Positions 17,038-25,485 of a stretch of DNA of 64,000 bases are shown piece after piece; position 1 is the stretch's first letter, and the number at the start of each line of letters is the position of its first letter. Where the stretch lies: NCBI GenBank assembly GCA_947302435.1, contig CAMYVQ010000006.1, positions 1 through 64,000 on the forward strand, given 5' to 3'. The translations under genes were made by a program, and so were the position numbers. This DNA is from an uncultured Prevotella sp. Its GTDB lineage: Bacteria > Bacteroidota > Bacteroidia > Bacteroidales > Bacteroidaceae. The notes under the pieces are model-generated. The model worked only from the letters and a program-made list of their open reading frames with translations, did no database searches and was not told the DNA's origin.

Positions 17038-17982
17038 TTACAGTGTCTCAATTTCTTTTTCCGTAAGGCTTGTAGCCTTCGCAATGTCAGCTATCGGAAG
17101 TCCCATTGCTTTCAGCTGGCGTGCAACGTCCATGCGTCCTTCTGCTCTTCCTTCCGCTCTTCCTTCTGCTCTTCCTTCTGCTCTTCCTTCCGCTCTTCCT
17201 TCTGCTCTTCCTTCTGCTAATCCTTCTGCTCTTCCTTCTGCCAATCCTTCTTGCTTGGCTCCTTCCAATACGTCATTCTGATACATCACTATGTCCAAAT
17301 GGTTGTCGTATTCAGCACGTTGCTTTCTGTCCATTTTCAGGTATTCCAGGCGCTCTCTTGCTTCCTGCAGTCCTGGGGCGGTGGTGTCTTCCTTGATGTG
17401 TCCGGTCTTCAGGTAGTCGAGCCACTCCTCAAGTGGGGTGGTGGCCAGTTTGTTGAACTCGTTGACTCTTATGATGTAGTACTCTGGGAAGACCTCTTCT
17501 GGCGCAGCCATCCGTAGTGCTTCCTTGTCACGTTGCCCGATGCGCAGGTCGTCGCCGGTGTGTACTCCTGTGAGCTTTGTCTGTCCGTGGTAGAGATAGT
17601 CGGCTCCCTGTCCCAGGTCAAAATAGATGATGTTGATGGAGTAGACCTTCTTGACGTTCTTGTAGCTTTGTCCGCGTGTGATGTGCTCTGTGATGGCCTT
17701 TGCCACGCCGTAGAGCACGCGCTGCAGGTAGTAGAGTTCGCGCGTCTGCTGTATCTCCACCAGTATGATTTCGTCTTTCGAGTTTCTCGCCTTAATGTCA
17801 ACGCGGTTGAATTTGTCGTCTTCGTATTCTTGGTTCCCTTCGCTTTCCAGTAGCTCCATGATGGTGATTTTCTCACCGAGTAGTACCGAGATGAGTCCTT
17901 CGAACACGACGAAGTCAGCCTTGTTGCGCAGCATGCGCTTGGCTGCCCAGTCGAATCTTACGTATCTGTTGTCCTCGTTCAT
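17038..17982 (-). CDS. Rpn-family recombination-promoting nuclease / PD-(D/E)XK putative transposase
   Basis: The 314-residue protein has the family opening VRFDWAAKRMLRNKADFVVFEGLISVLLGEKI, then the PD-(D/E)XK nuclease core FNRVDIKARNSKDEIILVEIQQ (catalytic D and ExQ) and HGQTKLTGVH. The middle is helical and the C-terminus ends in a short helical motif (VARQLKAMGLPIADIAKATSLTEKEIETL). Between them are about ten four-residue EGRA/EGLA units, encoded by a 12-bp tandem repeat. Homologues are numerous in Prevotella and Bacteroides, and E. coli RpnA-type proteins promote RecA-independent recombination. It neighbours higBA and lies between duplicated hairpins. Confidence 0.88.
   Translation of the reverse strand: MNEDNRYVRFDWAAKRMLRNKADFVVFEGLISVLLGEKITIMELLESEGNQEYEDDKFNRVDIKARNSKDEIILVEIQQTRELYYLQRVLYGVAKAITEHITRGQSYKNVKKVYSINIIYFDLGQGADYLYHGQTKLTGVHTGDDLRIGQRDKEALRMAAPEEVFPEYYIIRVNEFNKLATTPLEEWLDYLKTGHIKEDTTAPGLQEARERLEYLKMDRKQRAEYDNHLDIVMYQNDVLEGAKQEGLAEGRAEGLAEGRAEGRAEGRAEGRAEGRAEGRAEGRMDVARQLKAMGLPIADIAKATSLTEKEIETL
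17136..17251 (-). repeat. 12-bp in-frame minisatellite inside the rpn gene
   Basis: About ten tandem copies of a 12-bp unit (plus-strand CTTCCTTCTGCT with C/T and A variants), coding for EGRA or EGLA. Unit length is a multiple of three, so copy-number change keeps the frame. Confidence 0.85.
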
Positions 17983-17991
17983 ACACTTTCA

Positions 17992-18291
17992 TTAAAAAAC
18001 AGCTGCATACGCTTTTTTGATATCAATCAGTCTTGCAAGAAGAGGCTTTTTCTGCCGGGCAATTGACATATTATAGCGTGTCTGCATATTGATGAGCAGT
18101 TCTGGATTAATGCCAAGGGCAGCCTCTACCATCAAGGCAAATTCTGTAGAAACAGGGCGTTTGCCATTTAGTATTTCGTTGAGTTGTGTATAAGGTATTG
18201 ACAGCACTTCCGAGAATTTCTTCTGTGAAATGCCTCTTGCCTCCAGTTCCTCTTTCAGTACATCTCCTGGGTGTGTGGTCGTTCTGTTCAT
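17992..18291 (-). CDS. higA: HigA-type antitoxin, XRE-family helix-turn-helix
   Basis: The 99-residue protein opens THPGDVLKEELEARGISQKKFSEVLSIPYTQLNEILNGKRPVS, the HigA/VapI-type helix-turn-helix, followed by FALMVEAALGINPELLINMQTRY. It lies 10 bp after higB in the toxin-first order typical of higBA. The antitoxin binds HigB and represses the shared promoter. Confidence 0.9.
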   Translation of the reverse strand: MNRTTTHPGDVLKEELEARGISQKKFSEVLSIPYTQLNEILNGKRPVSTEFALMVEAALGINPELLINMQTRYNMSIARQKKPLLARLIDIKKAYAAVF

Positions 18292-18301
18292 ATCTCTACT
18301 A

Positions 18302-18610
18302 TTATTGATAGTGGTTTGTAATGTCTGTCACGGTGCAGATGGTAATGACAGGCTCCATTCCCTCTTGCCTTATTTTGAACTCCAAGCGATAATGGTAGTC
18401 TATGTGGATAGAGAAATAGCCATTGTCCAATGCCTCAAAGTTAAGAGAATTGAATACGAACAGGTCTTCCATACGAGTCGCCGCCATCAGCGTATCTATG
18501 CGCTTCTGGTACTTTGTCACGACCGCCTTTTGGAACCGGTATTTCTTGTTCTTGCATTTACCGTCGTTGTAAAGTTCCTCCAAGTAGTCATTCTCGTATT
18601 CTATTACCAT
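18302..18610 (-). CDS. higB: HigB/RelE-type toxin
   Basis: The ATG at 18608-18610 gives 102 residues; the frame extends upstream to 18709 without a better start. The C-terminal region GYFSIHIDYHYRLEFKI followed by TICTVTDITNHYQ is the HigB plasmid-maintenance-killer pattern: basic and aromatic residues, then a DxTNHY-like end. HigB toxins cleave mRNA on the ribosome. The expected R-rich motif is modest here (Y-R-L-E-F), so activity should not be taken for granted. Confidence 0.85.
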   Translation of the reverse strand: MVIEYENDYLEELYNDGKCKNKKYRFQKAVVTKYQKRIDTLMAATRMEDLFVFNSLNFEALDNGYFSIHIDYHYRLEFKIRQEGMEPVITICTVTDITNHYQ

Positions 18611-18759
18611 GGTTTTCTCATTTTGGATGCAAAGGTAAACACTTTGTCTGATATTCACAAATTTTGTGAACACTTTTTTGTATATGTGGTGAAAACAGTT
18701 GTATAACACCCATGATAGGCTTGATAAAAGGGTTTCTGTCCCCCTTATCGGTAAAAAAC

Positions 18760-18788
18760 AAGCCCGGCATCGCTTTCTGATGCCGGGC
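18760..18788. terminator. hairpin, copy B of the duplicated terminator
   Basis: AAGCCCGGCAT, 9-nt loop, ATGCCGGGC. It matches the dnaE terminator at 16990 including the loop. It lies between higB and the 66-residue gene and could end the latter's transcript. Confidence 0.7.
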
Positions 18789-18824
18789 CCGTTCTTTATG
18801 CTTAATAGTCTGTTGGACTATCTG

Positions 18825-19025
18825 TTACCATGCCATGTCGTCCTCTTCCTCTTCCTCTTCCCAGATGTCGGGTTTGCGACGGGAGAGCATCTGATCGGGG
18901 GTGATGGTGTTGTCGTTGTCGAGTGTACCATTGAAGCCCTCAGGGTTCTGGATCGAAGTGGCGATCATGTGTTGCAAAGTCAGCTGAATAACGCTGGTTT
19001 CGGGATTGATATATGCTTTTTTCAT
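18825..19025 (-). CDS. small Bacteroidales peptide with acidic tail
   Basis: The predicted product has 66 residues: MKKAYINPETSVIQLTLQ, a Met/Thr/Ser patch, SRRKPDIW, then a run of six Glu and a DDMAW end. Short proteins beginning MKKxYxxPxxxVxxL and ending in acidic or W-rich tails are common in Prevotella and Bacteroides. I know of no proven function. It lies 51 bp downstream of the 1524-residue secreted protein on the same strand, so it may share its transcript, with the hairpin at 18760-18788 behind it. Confidence 0.6.
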   Translation of the reverse strand: MKKAYINPETSVIQLTLQHMIATSIQNPEGFNGTLDNDNTITPDQMLSRRKPDIWEEEEEEDDMAW

Positions 19026-19076
19026 ATTCTTTCTTTGTTTTCAGTGGGTTAATAAACTTTGTTTACGCTCACTTTT

Positions 19077-22000
19077 TTATTTCATCACAACCTTCTTGCC
19101 GTTGACGATGTACAGACCCTTGGCAGGTGCTGACACGCGCTGGCCCTTCATGTTGTAAATGCTCTCAGCATTCTTCTCGGCAGCAATGGCGTTGATGCCA
19201 GTAGCTTCTTCGCCTGCGAAGACAACTCTCAGTTCACGGGCAGCAGAAGGATTATCCAACATCAAGAATGCCTTTCCCGCAGGGATAGTGACTTCACCCT
19301 GAGATCTGTCAATCATTCTAAATTGTGCCTCATTGTTGTCATTAACAATCAGTCCATAGAATGTGTGTTCTCCCCACGTGTTGTAAGTCTCGGTTGACGA
19401 GAACATCAGGCTACCCTTGTCCGTCTCAGAGCTTTCAATCACTGGGATGTAGTAGGTCTTTGCTTCCTTAGCACCCTTCAATACCAAACCAGTCTCAGCC
19501 TGAACATCATCAACCTTCTTCAATGTCACATAATCATTAGCGACAGTAGCGGTGTAAGCTTCGACTTCGCTTGCAGAGAAGTCAAGCGCACTATTGGTAA
19601 CGGTGGTTGCCCAACCCTTTTCACCGATAGTCACGGCCTCAGCAGTCTTAGCGGCGACACCAGTCACAGCAGGCTCACTTTCATTTCCATCAAAAGTAAT
19701 GGTGATGTCGTAAATGCCCTTGACTGGGATAGCGATTGCAACATTGGTGCCAGGATACCAAGAAGCGTCATTGATAGCAGATGTTGACTCCACACGCTCC
19801 TTCTTGAACACCTTAAACTCAATGGTCTGCTTGTCCAGCGTCAGGTTGGCGTAAGTCTTGGTGTATTCATTACCGTTCAACTCCAGATAATCAGTTTGGG
19901 TGGCCTGATCCCAAAATCCAGAGAAGATGTCTGAGTTACTACCTGCTACTGCATAGACATTGCTCGGACGACGGAGGTCGAAGTCTGTCAGCACAATGTT
20001 GTTTCCGCTCTGTACGTGGAACACATAGTTACCGGCAGCACCTGTCTTGAAGTATTTCACGTATGAGGTCATACCAGCGGTGTTATTCTCATTGCCATTG
20101 ATGTCACGGTCGGGAGTGCCAAGGTCAGTTGCGGCCAGACCGTCTTCTGCATTCAGAATAGAAACAGTGACTCCGCTGCGTGTCTCATTACTCCAACCTG
20201 CAGCCTTCAACTTCAGAACATACGTCGTGTTAGCCTTCAGAGGCATTTCGTAGCCAACAGTCTCACCGTAGGTGATACCACCGCTCCAAGTGAACACTGC
20301 CGAAGGTATGCTGGCATCTTTCAGACCGGGATAGGTCTCGGTGTTCTTCAGCATCATGCGGAAATTCTCACTGGCAGTCCAACCAGCAGGCGTATAATCC
20401 AGAGGAGAAGCATTGTCCTCAGCACACTCACTGAAGTCGCCATCATAGAATGCGTTCACTTCTTCAGTGTTGGCAATCAGGGCGATGTCGTCAATCAGAG
20501 AGTTGACAAGCAGTTTGCTATTCGTTGCTTCAGTGTCAAGTGCCTTGGCAGCAGCAATGTTAGCACGAGCCTCTGCGTTATTATAAGGAGCATATTCACC
20601 AGCCTCGAAGCCCCAAGCGGCATTGTCGTAAGCAGCAATAGCTGTAGCAAGGTTAGCGTAGTCGGTTTCGTCAGCAGCAGCAGCGTAAGAGGTGATGGTC
20701 ACGCTCTCAGGTGAATAGATGAACCACTGAGAGTTGGCACAAGCCCAGCCCAGATACTTCACACCGTATGTGTAGTCGCCGGCTTCGGAAGCATAGAACC
20801 ATACATCATTGTGATACATGCCATCTTGGAATGCTTTCAGGGAAGCGGTCATATTGTTGGGAATGTATCCACCGTTATATCCGTAATTGCCCCAATCGTC
20901 AGAAAGTGCGGTCTCGCTTAACTCGTCATACACAGACTTAATCTGTGTCTCGCTGTTGCCGAAGAAGAGCACAACAGGCGGGCAGTCTACACCAGCGGCA
21001 ATCATTTCCTTTACACGGTCATTGCTACCAGCGCGGTAGAATGCCTGCATGGAGAACTTGTAGAAGCCAGGTTCAGCAATATGGATGGTATTGGAATAAA
21101 CTGTTTCAGGAGCGTTGCTGGGCTGACCACCTTCGTATTTCTCAAGAACACTCTCAATAGCTGATGGAGCTACGAAGTCGCCCTGAACGTAGTTCTCGGT
21201 CAACTCTGCTTCAAGAGCAGCCACGGTGGTGATACCCTCAAGCGAAGCGTAGTCGCCAGAAGCGAAGGCAGCAGCGGCAGCAGTTGCAGCCTGTCCGTCC
21301 TTCAACGCCTGCATAATTGTAGCGTGTGCAGCAGGATTCTCAAGCGAGAACTCAAGTGGGTTTCCACTGGTCTGTGAATCACCCCACACCTTAGTGACAT
21401 CTGCAACATCCTCATCGTTATACTTGAAATAATCGTTGTCTCTGGTCAGTATGCCGTGAATCTTGAAATGACCATTGGCAGTAGCAACCAAGTTGAACTT
21501 AGCACGGTCATCATTGACTGTATTGTCTGCCCAGAAGTCCCAAATGTTATTTTCAGCGGTACTCATACGATAGAATCTGTCGGTATCGAAAGGCTTCAGG
21601 GTGGTGTTATTCTGACCGTCGGTAGCAACCTTGATAGCCAGACCGTATTTATCGACGGTAACATGAGTACCAGAATTCAGACCACGAGACAGATAGCGTC
21701 CTTTCAATGCACCCTCGTTCTCAACTTTGAAGAAATAGGTGCCGTCGAATGCAGCAGGAGTCTTCAGAGTGATGGTCTGAGCGGCATTGTATGTGTTACC
21801 GGTAGCATAGCCGATGGCCTCAGCAGGAATAGCCAGCGTATATTCTGAAGCGGCTGTAACATCTGCGGGAACAGTGAAGGTAAAGCCGCTTGTCGTAGCC
21901 GAACATGCAATGGCTTCATCATTCAAAGTCACACCCGAATAGTCCTGTGTAAGAGCTTCACCAGAATTGGTAGTAGCAACAAAACTTACAGTTACAGTGT

Positions 22001-23651
22001 TGCCCGGCTGGATGTAGGTGATGTCAGCCGTAGCCTCGCTCACCTCATACTCGTAATTTGCAGGCTCTACGGTCAGGGTATTGTCAGTAGCACTCTTGTA
22101 ATAGATGACAGTACCAGCAGTCAGTGCCACCGTACCTGTTGTGATAGCATCACCAGTGGCCTCATCCTCAAATTGTAAACCATTAGTGGTCTGAATGATA
22201 TCGTCAGCTGTACCGGCAGTGATTATATAATCACCAGCAATTTCTACTACATATTTATACCATTGGTCTGCTTTGATGTTACCATCGTGTGGGAGAGGAA
22301 TAGCAGAATTGCAAACACCTCCTAAATACTGCAGACGGAAGTTGTCAAAGATAGTCCAGTCAGCACTAACAGCGGTCGTTTTCTTAATACCAATTGTCAA
22401 AGTGCCATCGGTCACAGCGACTCTTTCAACCGTGTTCCAGTAAAGGTTTGCTGAGAAGAATGAAGAGGCTGCGTTCATATTGTTGGGGAAAGCACCCTCT
22501 ATACCATCGGTTGTTACTGTACCTTCACAAGAAACCTTGCCAGCCTCAGTAAAGATAGACTGCAGAGGCTGCTCTTTGCCGTTGGCATAAAGAAGGGCAT
22601 TCAGCGATTCCGTACCTCCACTGTGCTTGCCTGCAGCAGCAGCGTAGCCACCTTCACGATAGAAGCCCTGTACACTCACATTGTAAAGACCATTGGGCAG
22701 GCCTGTCAGTGTCTGATAGGTGTTATAGGTCTTGTTGTAGTGCTCAGCGCAGGGGTTGCGGTCATCGAAAGAATCGGCGTCACCGTTTGTTCCACCTGTG
22801 AGTCCACCACGAGCGGGTGCATCTTGCCAACCACTGTTGTTGTCGTCGAAACGAGGATTGTTGATTTTGTGGGTCAACTCCACGGGTGTTGTCTTTGTAG
22901 CTGTGCTCACATCGTTTCTTTTGGTGTCTGTCACGAATCTCCACCAACCCATGTTTGTTGTGGGAGCATCTGCTGATCTCGTAACATTGTACATGCCAGA
23001 AGCGGCCAAGACATAAAGGTTACCTTCGTTAGTGGCTTGCAATGTAATTGCGTTCTCACCTTCAACGGGTGCATATTCCCATTCTGTCCAGCCTGAGTCA
23101 ATATAACCATTACCATTGAACCAATGGTTAGAACCATTCCAATGAGGAGTTGCGATAACGTATTTGCCATTGCTCATGGAAACATCCAACTTAAAGCCTT
23201 GGCTTTTCAGCGCAGCATGTGTACCCCAGCTGGCGCCTTCATCAAGATAGGCATTGGCACCAACGTTATAAAGATAGGTGTCACCACCCACAGAATAGGC
23301 ACAGTCGTCACCATTGAGACTTGTGATGGTATAGATAAGGCCATCAACAGTAGGTGCATCAATGTTAGCGGTCTGATTCCACTTGTTGGCCCAGTCGTTC
23401 ACAGTATTTGCACCATCCATTCGAACGAGGATCATTTTCGCATAGCTATCATCAAAGGTAGCAGTGAAGATTCCGTCACCATCGTTATCAGTGAAATCAA
23501 CCCATGCTGAGCCAACTCCATCAGTAAACATGTTGAGTGCATAGCGTGCCCCATCTACATTCCATGGTCCGGGGTTCAGGTACACGGTTTTGCTTGCACT
23601 GGCTGCTATCGCCACCATGCAAAGCACGAATAATAGTTTTAGTTTTCTCAT
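19077..23651 (-). CDS. large multidomain secreted protein with CBM26-like module and T9SS-like tail
   Basis: The 1524-residue protein has a signal peptide (KLKLLFVLCMVAIAASA). Residues about 22-110 (YLNPGPWNVDGARYALNMF, GSAWVDF, MDGANTVNDWANKWNQT) resemble starch-binding CBM26 modules. Further on are several beta-sandwich modules of the type GLPNGLYNVSVQGFYREGG, a ricin-lectin-like stretch (YFFKVENEGALKGRYLSRG), and a coiled or helical spacer rich in Ala. The end, YNMKGQRVSAPAKGLYIVNGKKVVMK, is a T9SS-type sorting tail. No catalytic domain is evident. It is probably a cell-surface or released carbohydrate-binding protein. Confidence 0.75.
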   Translation of the reverse strand: MRKLKLLFVLCMVAIAASASKTVYLNPGPWNVDGARYALNMFTDGVGSAWVDFTDNDGDGIFTATFDDSYAKMILVRMDGANTVNDWANKWNQTANIDAPTVDGLIYTITSLNGDDCAYSVGGDTYLYNVGANAYLDEGASWGTHAALKSQGFKLDVSMSNGKYVIATPHWNGSNHWFNGNGYIDSGWTEWEYAPVEGENAITLQATNEGNLYVLAASGMYNVTRSADAPTTNMGWWRFVTDTKRNDVSTATKTTPVELTHKINNPRFDDNNSGWQDAPARGGLTGGTNGDADSFDDRNPCAEHYNKTYNTYQTLTGLPNGLYNVSVQGFYREGGYAAAAGKHSGGTESLNALLYANGKEQPLQSIFTEAGKVSCEGTVTTDGIEGAFPNNMNAASSFFSANLYWNTVERVAVTDGTLTIGIKKTTAVSADWTIFDNFRLQYLGGVCNSAIPLPHDGNIKADQWYKYVVEIAGDYIITAGTADDIIQTTNGLQFEDEATGDAITTGTVALTAGTVIYYKSATDNTLTVEPANYEYEVSEATADITYIQPGNTVTVSFVATTNSGEALTQDYSGVTLNDEAIACSATTSGFTFTVPADVTAASEYTLAIPAEAIGYATGNTYNAAQTITLKTPAAFDGTYFFKVENEGALKGRYLSRGLNSGTHVTVDKYGLAIKVATDGQNNTTLKPFDTDRFYRMSTAENNIWDFWADNTVNDDRAKFNLVATANGHFKIHGILTRDNDYFKYNDEDVADVTKVWGDSQTSGNPLEFSLENPAAHATIMQALKDGQAATAAAAAFASGDYASLEGITTVAALEAELTENYVQGDFVAPSAIESVLEKYEGGQPSNAPETVYSNTIHIAEPGFYKFSMQAFYRAGSNDRVKEMIAAGVDCPPVVLFFGNSETQIKSVYDELSETALSDDWGNYGYNGGYIPNNMTASLKAFQDGMYHNDVWFYASEAGDYTYGVKYLGWACANSQWFIYSPESVTITSYAAAADETDYANLATAIAAYDNAAWGFEAGEYAPYNNAEARANIAAAKALDTEATNSKLLVNSLIDDIALIANTEEVNAFYDGDFSECAEDNASPLDYTPAGWTASENFRMMLKNTETYPGLKDASIPSAVFTWSGGITYGETVGYEMPLKANTTYVLKLKAAGWSNETRSGVTVSILNAEDGLAATDLGTPDRDINGNENNTAGMTSYVKYFKTGAAGNYVFHVQSGNNIVLTDFDLRRPSNVYAVAGSNSDIFSGFWDQATQTDYLELNGNEYTKTYANLTLDKQTIEFKVFKKERVESTSAINDASWYPGTNVAIAIPVKGIYDITITFDGNESEPAVTGVAAKTAEAVTIGEKGWATTVTNSALDFSASEVEAYTATVANDYVTLKKVDDVQAETGLVLKGAKEAKTYYIPVIESSETDKGSLMFSSTETYNTWGEHTFYGLIVNDNNEAQFRMIDRSQGEVTIPAGKAFLMLDNPSAARELRVVFAGEEATGINAIAAEKNAESIYNMKGQRVSAPAKGLYIVNGKKVVMK

Positions 23652-23980
23652 AAAGTTAAAAAATTAAGTTGGTATAAATTGTTGTTTATTATCGTCGTCA
23701 GTGCCTATCTTTCATGTAAATGAGGTCAAGGCCTTGTTTTGTTTCTTCATCGTAGTGTGTACTATATACACATTTAGTAGTAATTACATCTATGCAAAAG
23801 TACAAAGTTTGTTTATAAATTAATCTGTTATCGCTTAAACATTAACTAAAATTAACGAATATTGTAGTATCAGTCGTTAAGTGTCGCTCAAAAAGACTAC
23901 TTCGTTTCCTCATATTCTATAGAATAACGTGAGTTCGACGATGGCATGTCTATTATTTAAGGATAAGGCAAATGAGGGGA
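23652..23980. other. AT-rich intergenic region upstream of the 1524-residue gene
   Basis: About 330 bp without a supported gene. It should contain the promoter of 23651-19077. A weak minus-strand AAACTTTG (plus-strand CAAAGTTT near 23804) is the only candidate -7 box I see, and no clear -33 goes with it. Confidence 0.4.
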
Positions 23981-24631
23981 TCACTTGATCAATACTTTAT
24001 CACATACGGTTTTACCATTGGCGCGGATGGTACGGATATACATGCCGCTGGTGGGGGCAGGCACTTTGCGGCCTGTCAGACTGTAGTAGGTCACTGAGCA
24101 TGCGGACTTGGTAGCCGTGGCGGCAATGACACCCGAAGTGTCGTAGTTGAAGTTGAGGGTGATGGAAGGGCCTTCCTGATCCTTGCTCCACTGGTGGGTG
24201 AGGGGATTCTCCTTGTAGGTCACCAACTGGTAGACCACGGTGCAGGTGCCCTCGGTCTCTGGCAACCATTCGGTTATCATGTTCTTCAGTGTACCGGCCT
24301 CTAACGGGCCGTCCTGGGTGGTGTAGTCGCCAACCGTTGAAGCCCGCATGCAGTTGGAGGGGAAGCACGACTGGAACGTTCCGTTGCTGATGGCCTGCAC
24401 GGTGAAGGAACCGGCACACTGCACGGTGGCATCGCTGTTGTTCTTCACATAAAGTCCCGATGGCATCTGGATTTCGCCGAAGCCATCGTCTTCCACGTTG
24501 GTCAGTTCGATGACACTGCCGTCGGCAATGATGTTACCGTCTTTGTCGGCAAACTGAAGTGGAAAGTTGTCTTGTGCCTGTACGGCCAATGTGGCAATCA
24601 TTGCCAGACAGAGCGTAAAAATATCCTTCAT
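23981..24631 (-). CDS. secreted protein with T9SS-like C-terminal tail, operon partner of Omp28
   Basis: I start it at the ATG for MKDIFTLCLAMIATLAVQAQDNF (24631), which leaves a clean signal peptide. An ATG at 24661 overlaps the stop of the Omp28 gene (ATGA) and is an alternative. The mature part is a single beta-rich module (LQFADKDGNIIADGSVIELTNVEDD, SGLYVKNNSDATVQCAGSFTV), then a tail SVTYYSLTGRKVPAPTSGMY ending in KVLIK. Function unknown. Last gene of the TlpA-DUF6029-Omp28 operon. Confidence 0.7.
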   Translation of the reverse strand: MKDIFTLCLAMIATLAVQAQDNFPLQFADKDGNIIADGSVIELTNVEDDGFGEIQMPSGLYVKNNSDATVQCAGSFTVQAISNGTFQSCFPSNCMRASTVGDYTTQDGPLEAGTLKNMITEWLPETEGTCTVVYQLVTYKENPLTHQWSKDQEGPSITLNFNYDTSGVIAATATKSACSVTYYSLTGRKVPAPTSGMYIRTIRANGKTVCDKVLIK

Positions 24632-24657
24632 AAGCATATTATATAGATGGTTATTAT

Positions 24658-25485
24658 TCATTTTCCGACTTTCGATTTCACCGCTTGCTCCACGCCGTTG
24701 CCGTTGTAGACGAAAGCCACCACGCTCAGGTTGTCGGTATTCCACTTCGCATCGACGGCCTGCATCATGGTCTGTGTCTTTTGCTCGTCCATGGCAATAG
24801 AGAAGTCTTCGCCCCAAGGGCTATTGACGGCAGCGCGAAGCACGTGGTTGTGTACGTAGTCGGCCTTGGCTCCTCCTGTCCATTCCGGATTTTCGTCTGG
24901 TGCGTCGGGCATGAGCTGTGTGGCGATGATTCCGTCTTCTATCACCCACACTTGCAGCTTGCCGCTGTAGTTGGCGTAGCTTTCTTCCTTGACGATGATT
25001 TCAATATTGTCGCCTTTGAGTGTGGCTTCCACTTCCATCTTGATTTCCGACAGGAATCCCAACACTTCGCGGACATTCTTTGCCCAGTCGGTATAGTTGA
25101 CGGCACCGCCACGGTTGATCAGTCCAACAGGTTGATATTCCAGTTCCCAGTGGTTGTAATATTCAGTGCCAAGGTCGTTGGCCAGGCCATTGGGCACGGG
25201 TTTCGGCTCCCAGTAGATGCCTACGGCAATGAAACGGTCTTTATAGGCCTCCTGTAGCTGTTCAATAATCTTCGTACCCTTTGGGCAGTTGACGCAGCGC
25301 TGACCGGTGAAGTCTTCCAACAGCACGGTTCTCGCAGTCGATGTGGGTTTTTCGTCGGGAGCGGCTTCAGGCTCAGATATCACCGTTTCCACTGCAATCA
25401 GCTGCTCATCCTCGTTGATATGGTCACAGGCAATGAACATCGATAGAAAGGCGAAGAGAGAAAGACGGGAAAAAACTTTCTTCAT
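24658..25485 (-). CDS. Omp28-related lipoprotein
   Basis: The 275-residue protein has a lipoprotein signal (LSLFAFLSMFIAC, Cys 20), a short linker, and then VLLEDFTGQRCVNCPKGTKIIEQL, the thioredoxin-like CxxC motif of Omp28-related proteins. After it come YKDRFIAVGIYWEP and a long beta domain with LQVWVIEDGIIATQLMPD and YVHNHVLRAAV. Omp28 was first described in Porphyromonas gingivalis as a surface protein. The start overlaps the DUF6029 stop (TAATG), so translation is coupled. The T9SS-like tail usually fused to such proteins is instead on the next gene. Confidence 0.85.
   Translation of the reverse strand: MKKVFSRLSLFAFLSMFIACDHINEDEQLIAVETVISEPEAAPDEKPTSTARTVLLEDFTGQRCVNCPKGTKIIEQLQEAYKDRFIAVGIYWEPKPVPNGLANDLGTEYYNHWELEYQPVGLINRGGAVNYTDWAKNVREVLGFLSEIKMEVEATLKGDNIEIIVKEESYANYSGKLQVWVIEDGIIATQLMPDAPDENPEWTGGAKADYVHNHVLRAAVNSPWGEDFSIAMDEQKTQTMMQAVDAKWNTDNLSVVAFVYNGNGVEQAVKSKVGK

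Noticed and set aside
17136..17251. Tandem repeat considered as a CRISPR array
   Set aside because: 12-bp units without spacers, inside the rpn coding frame, no cas genes.
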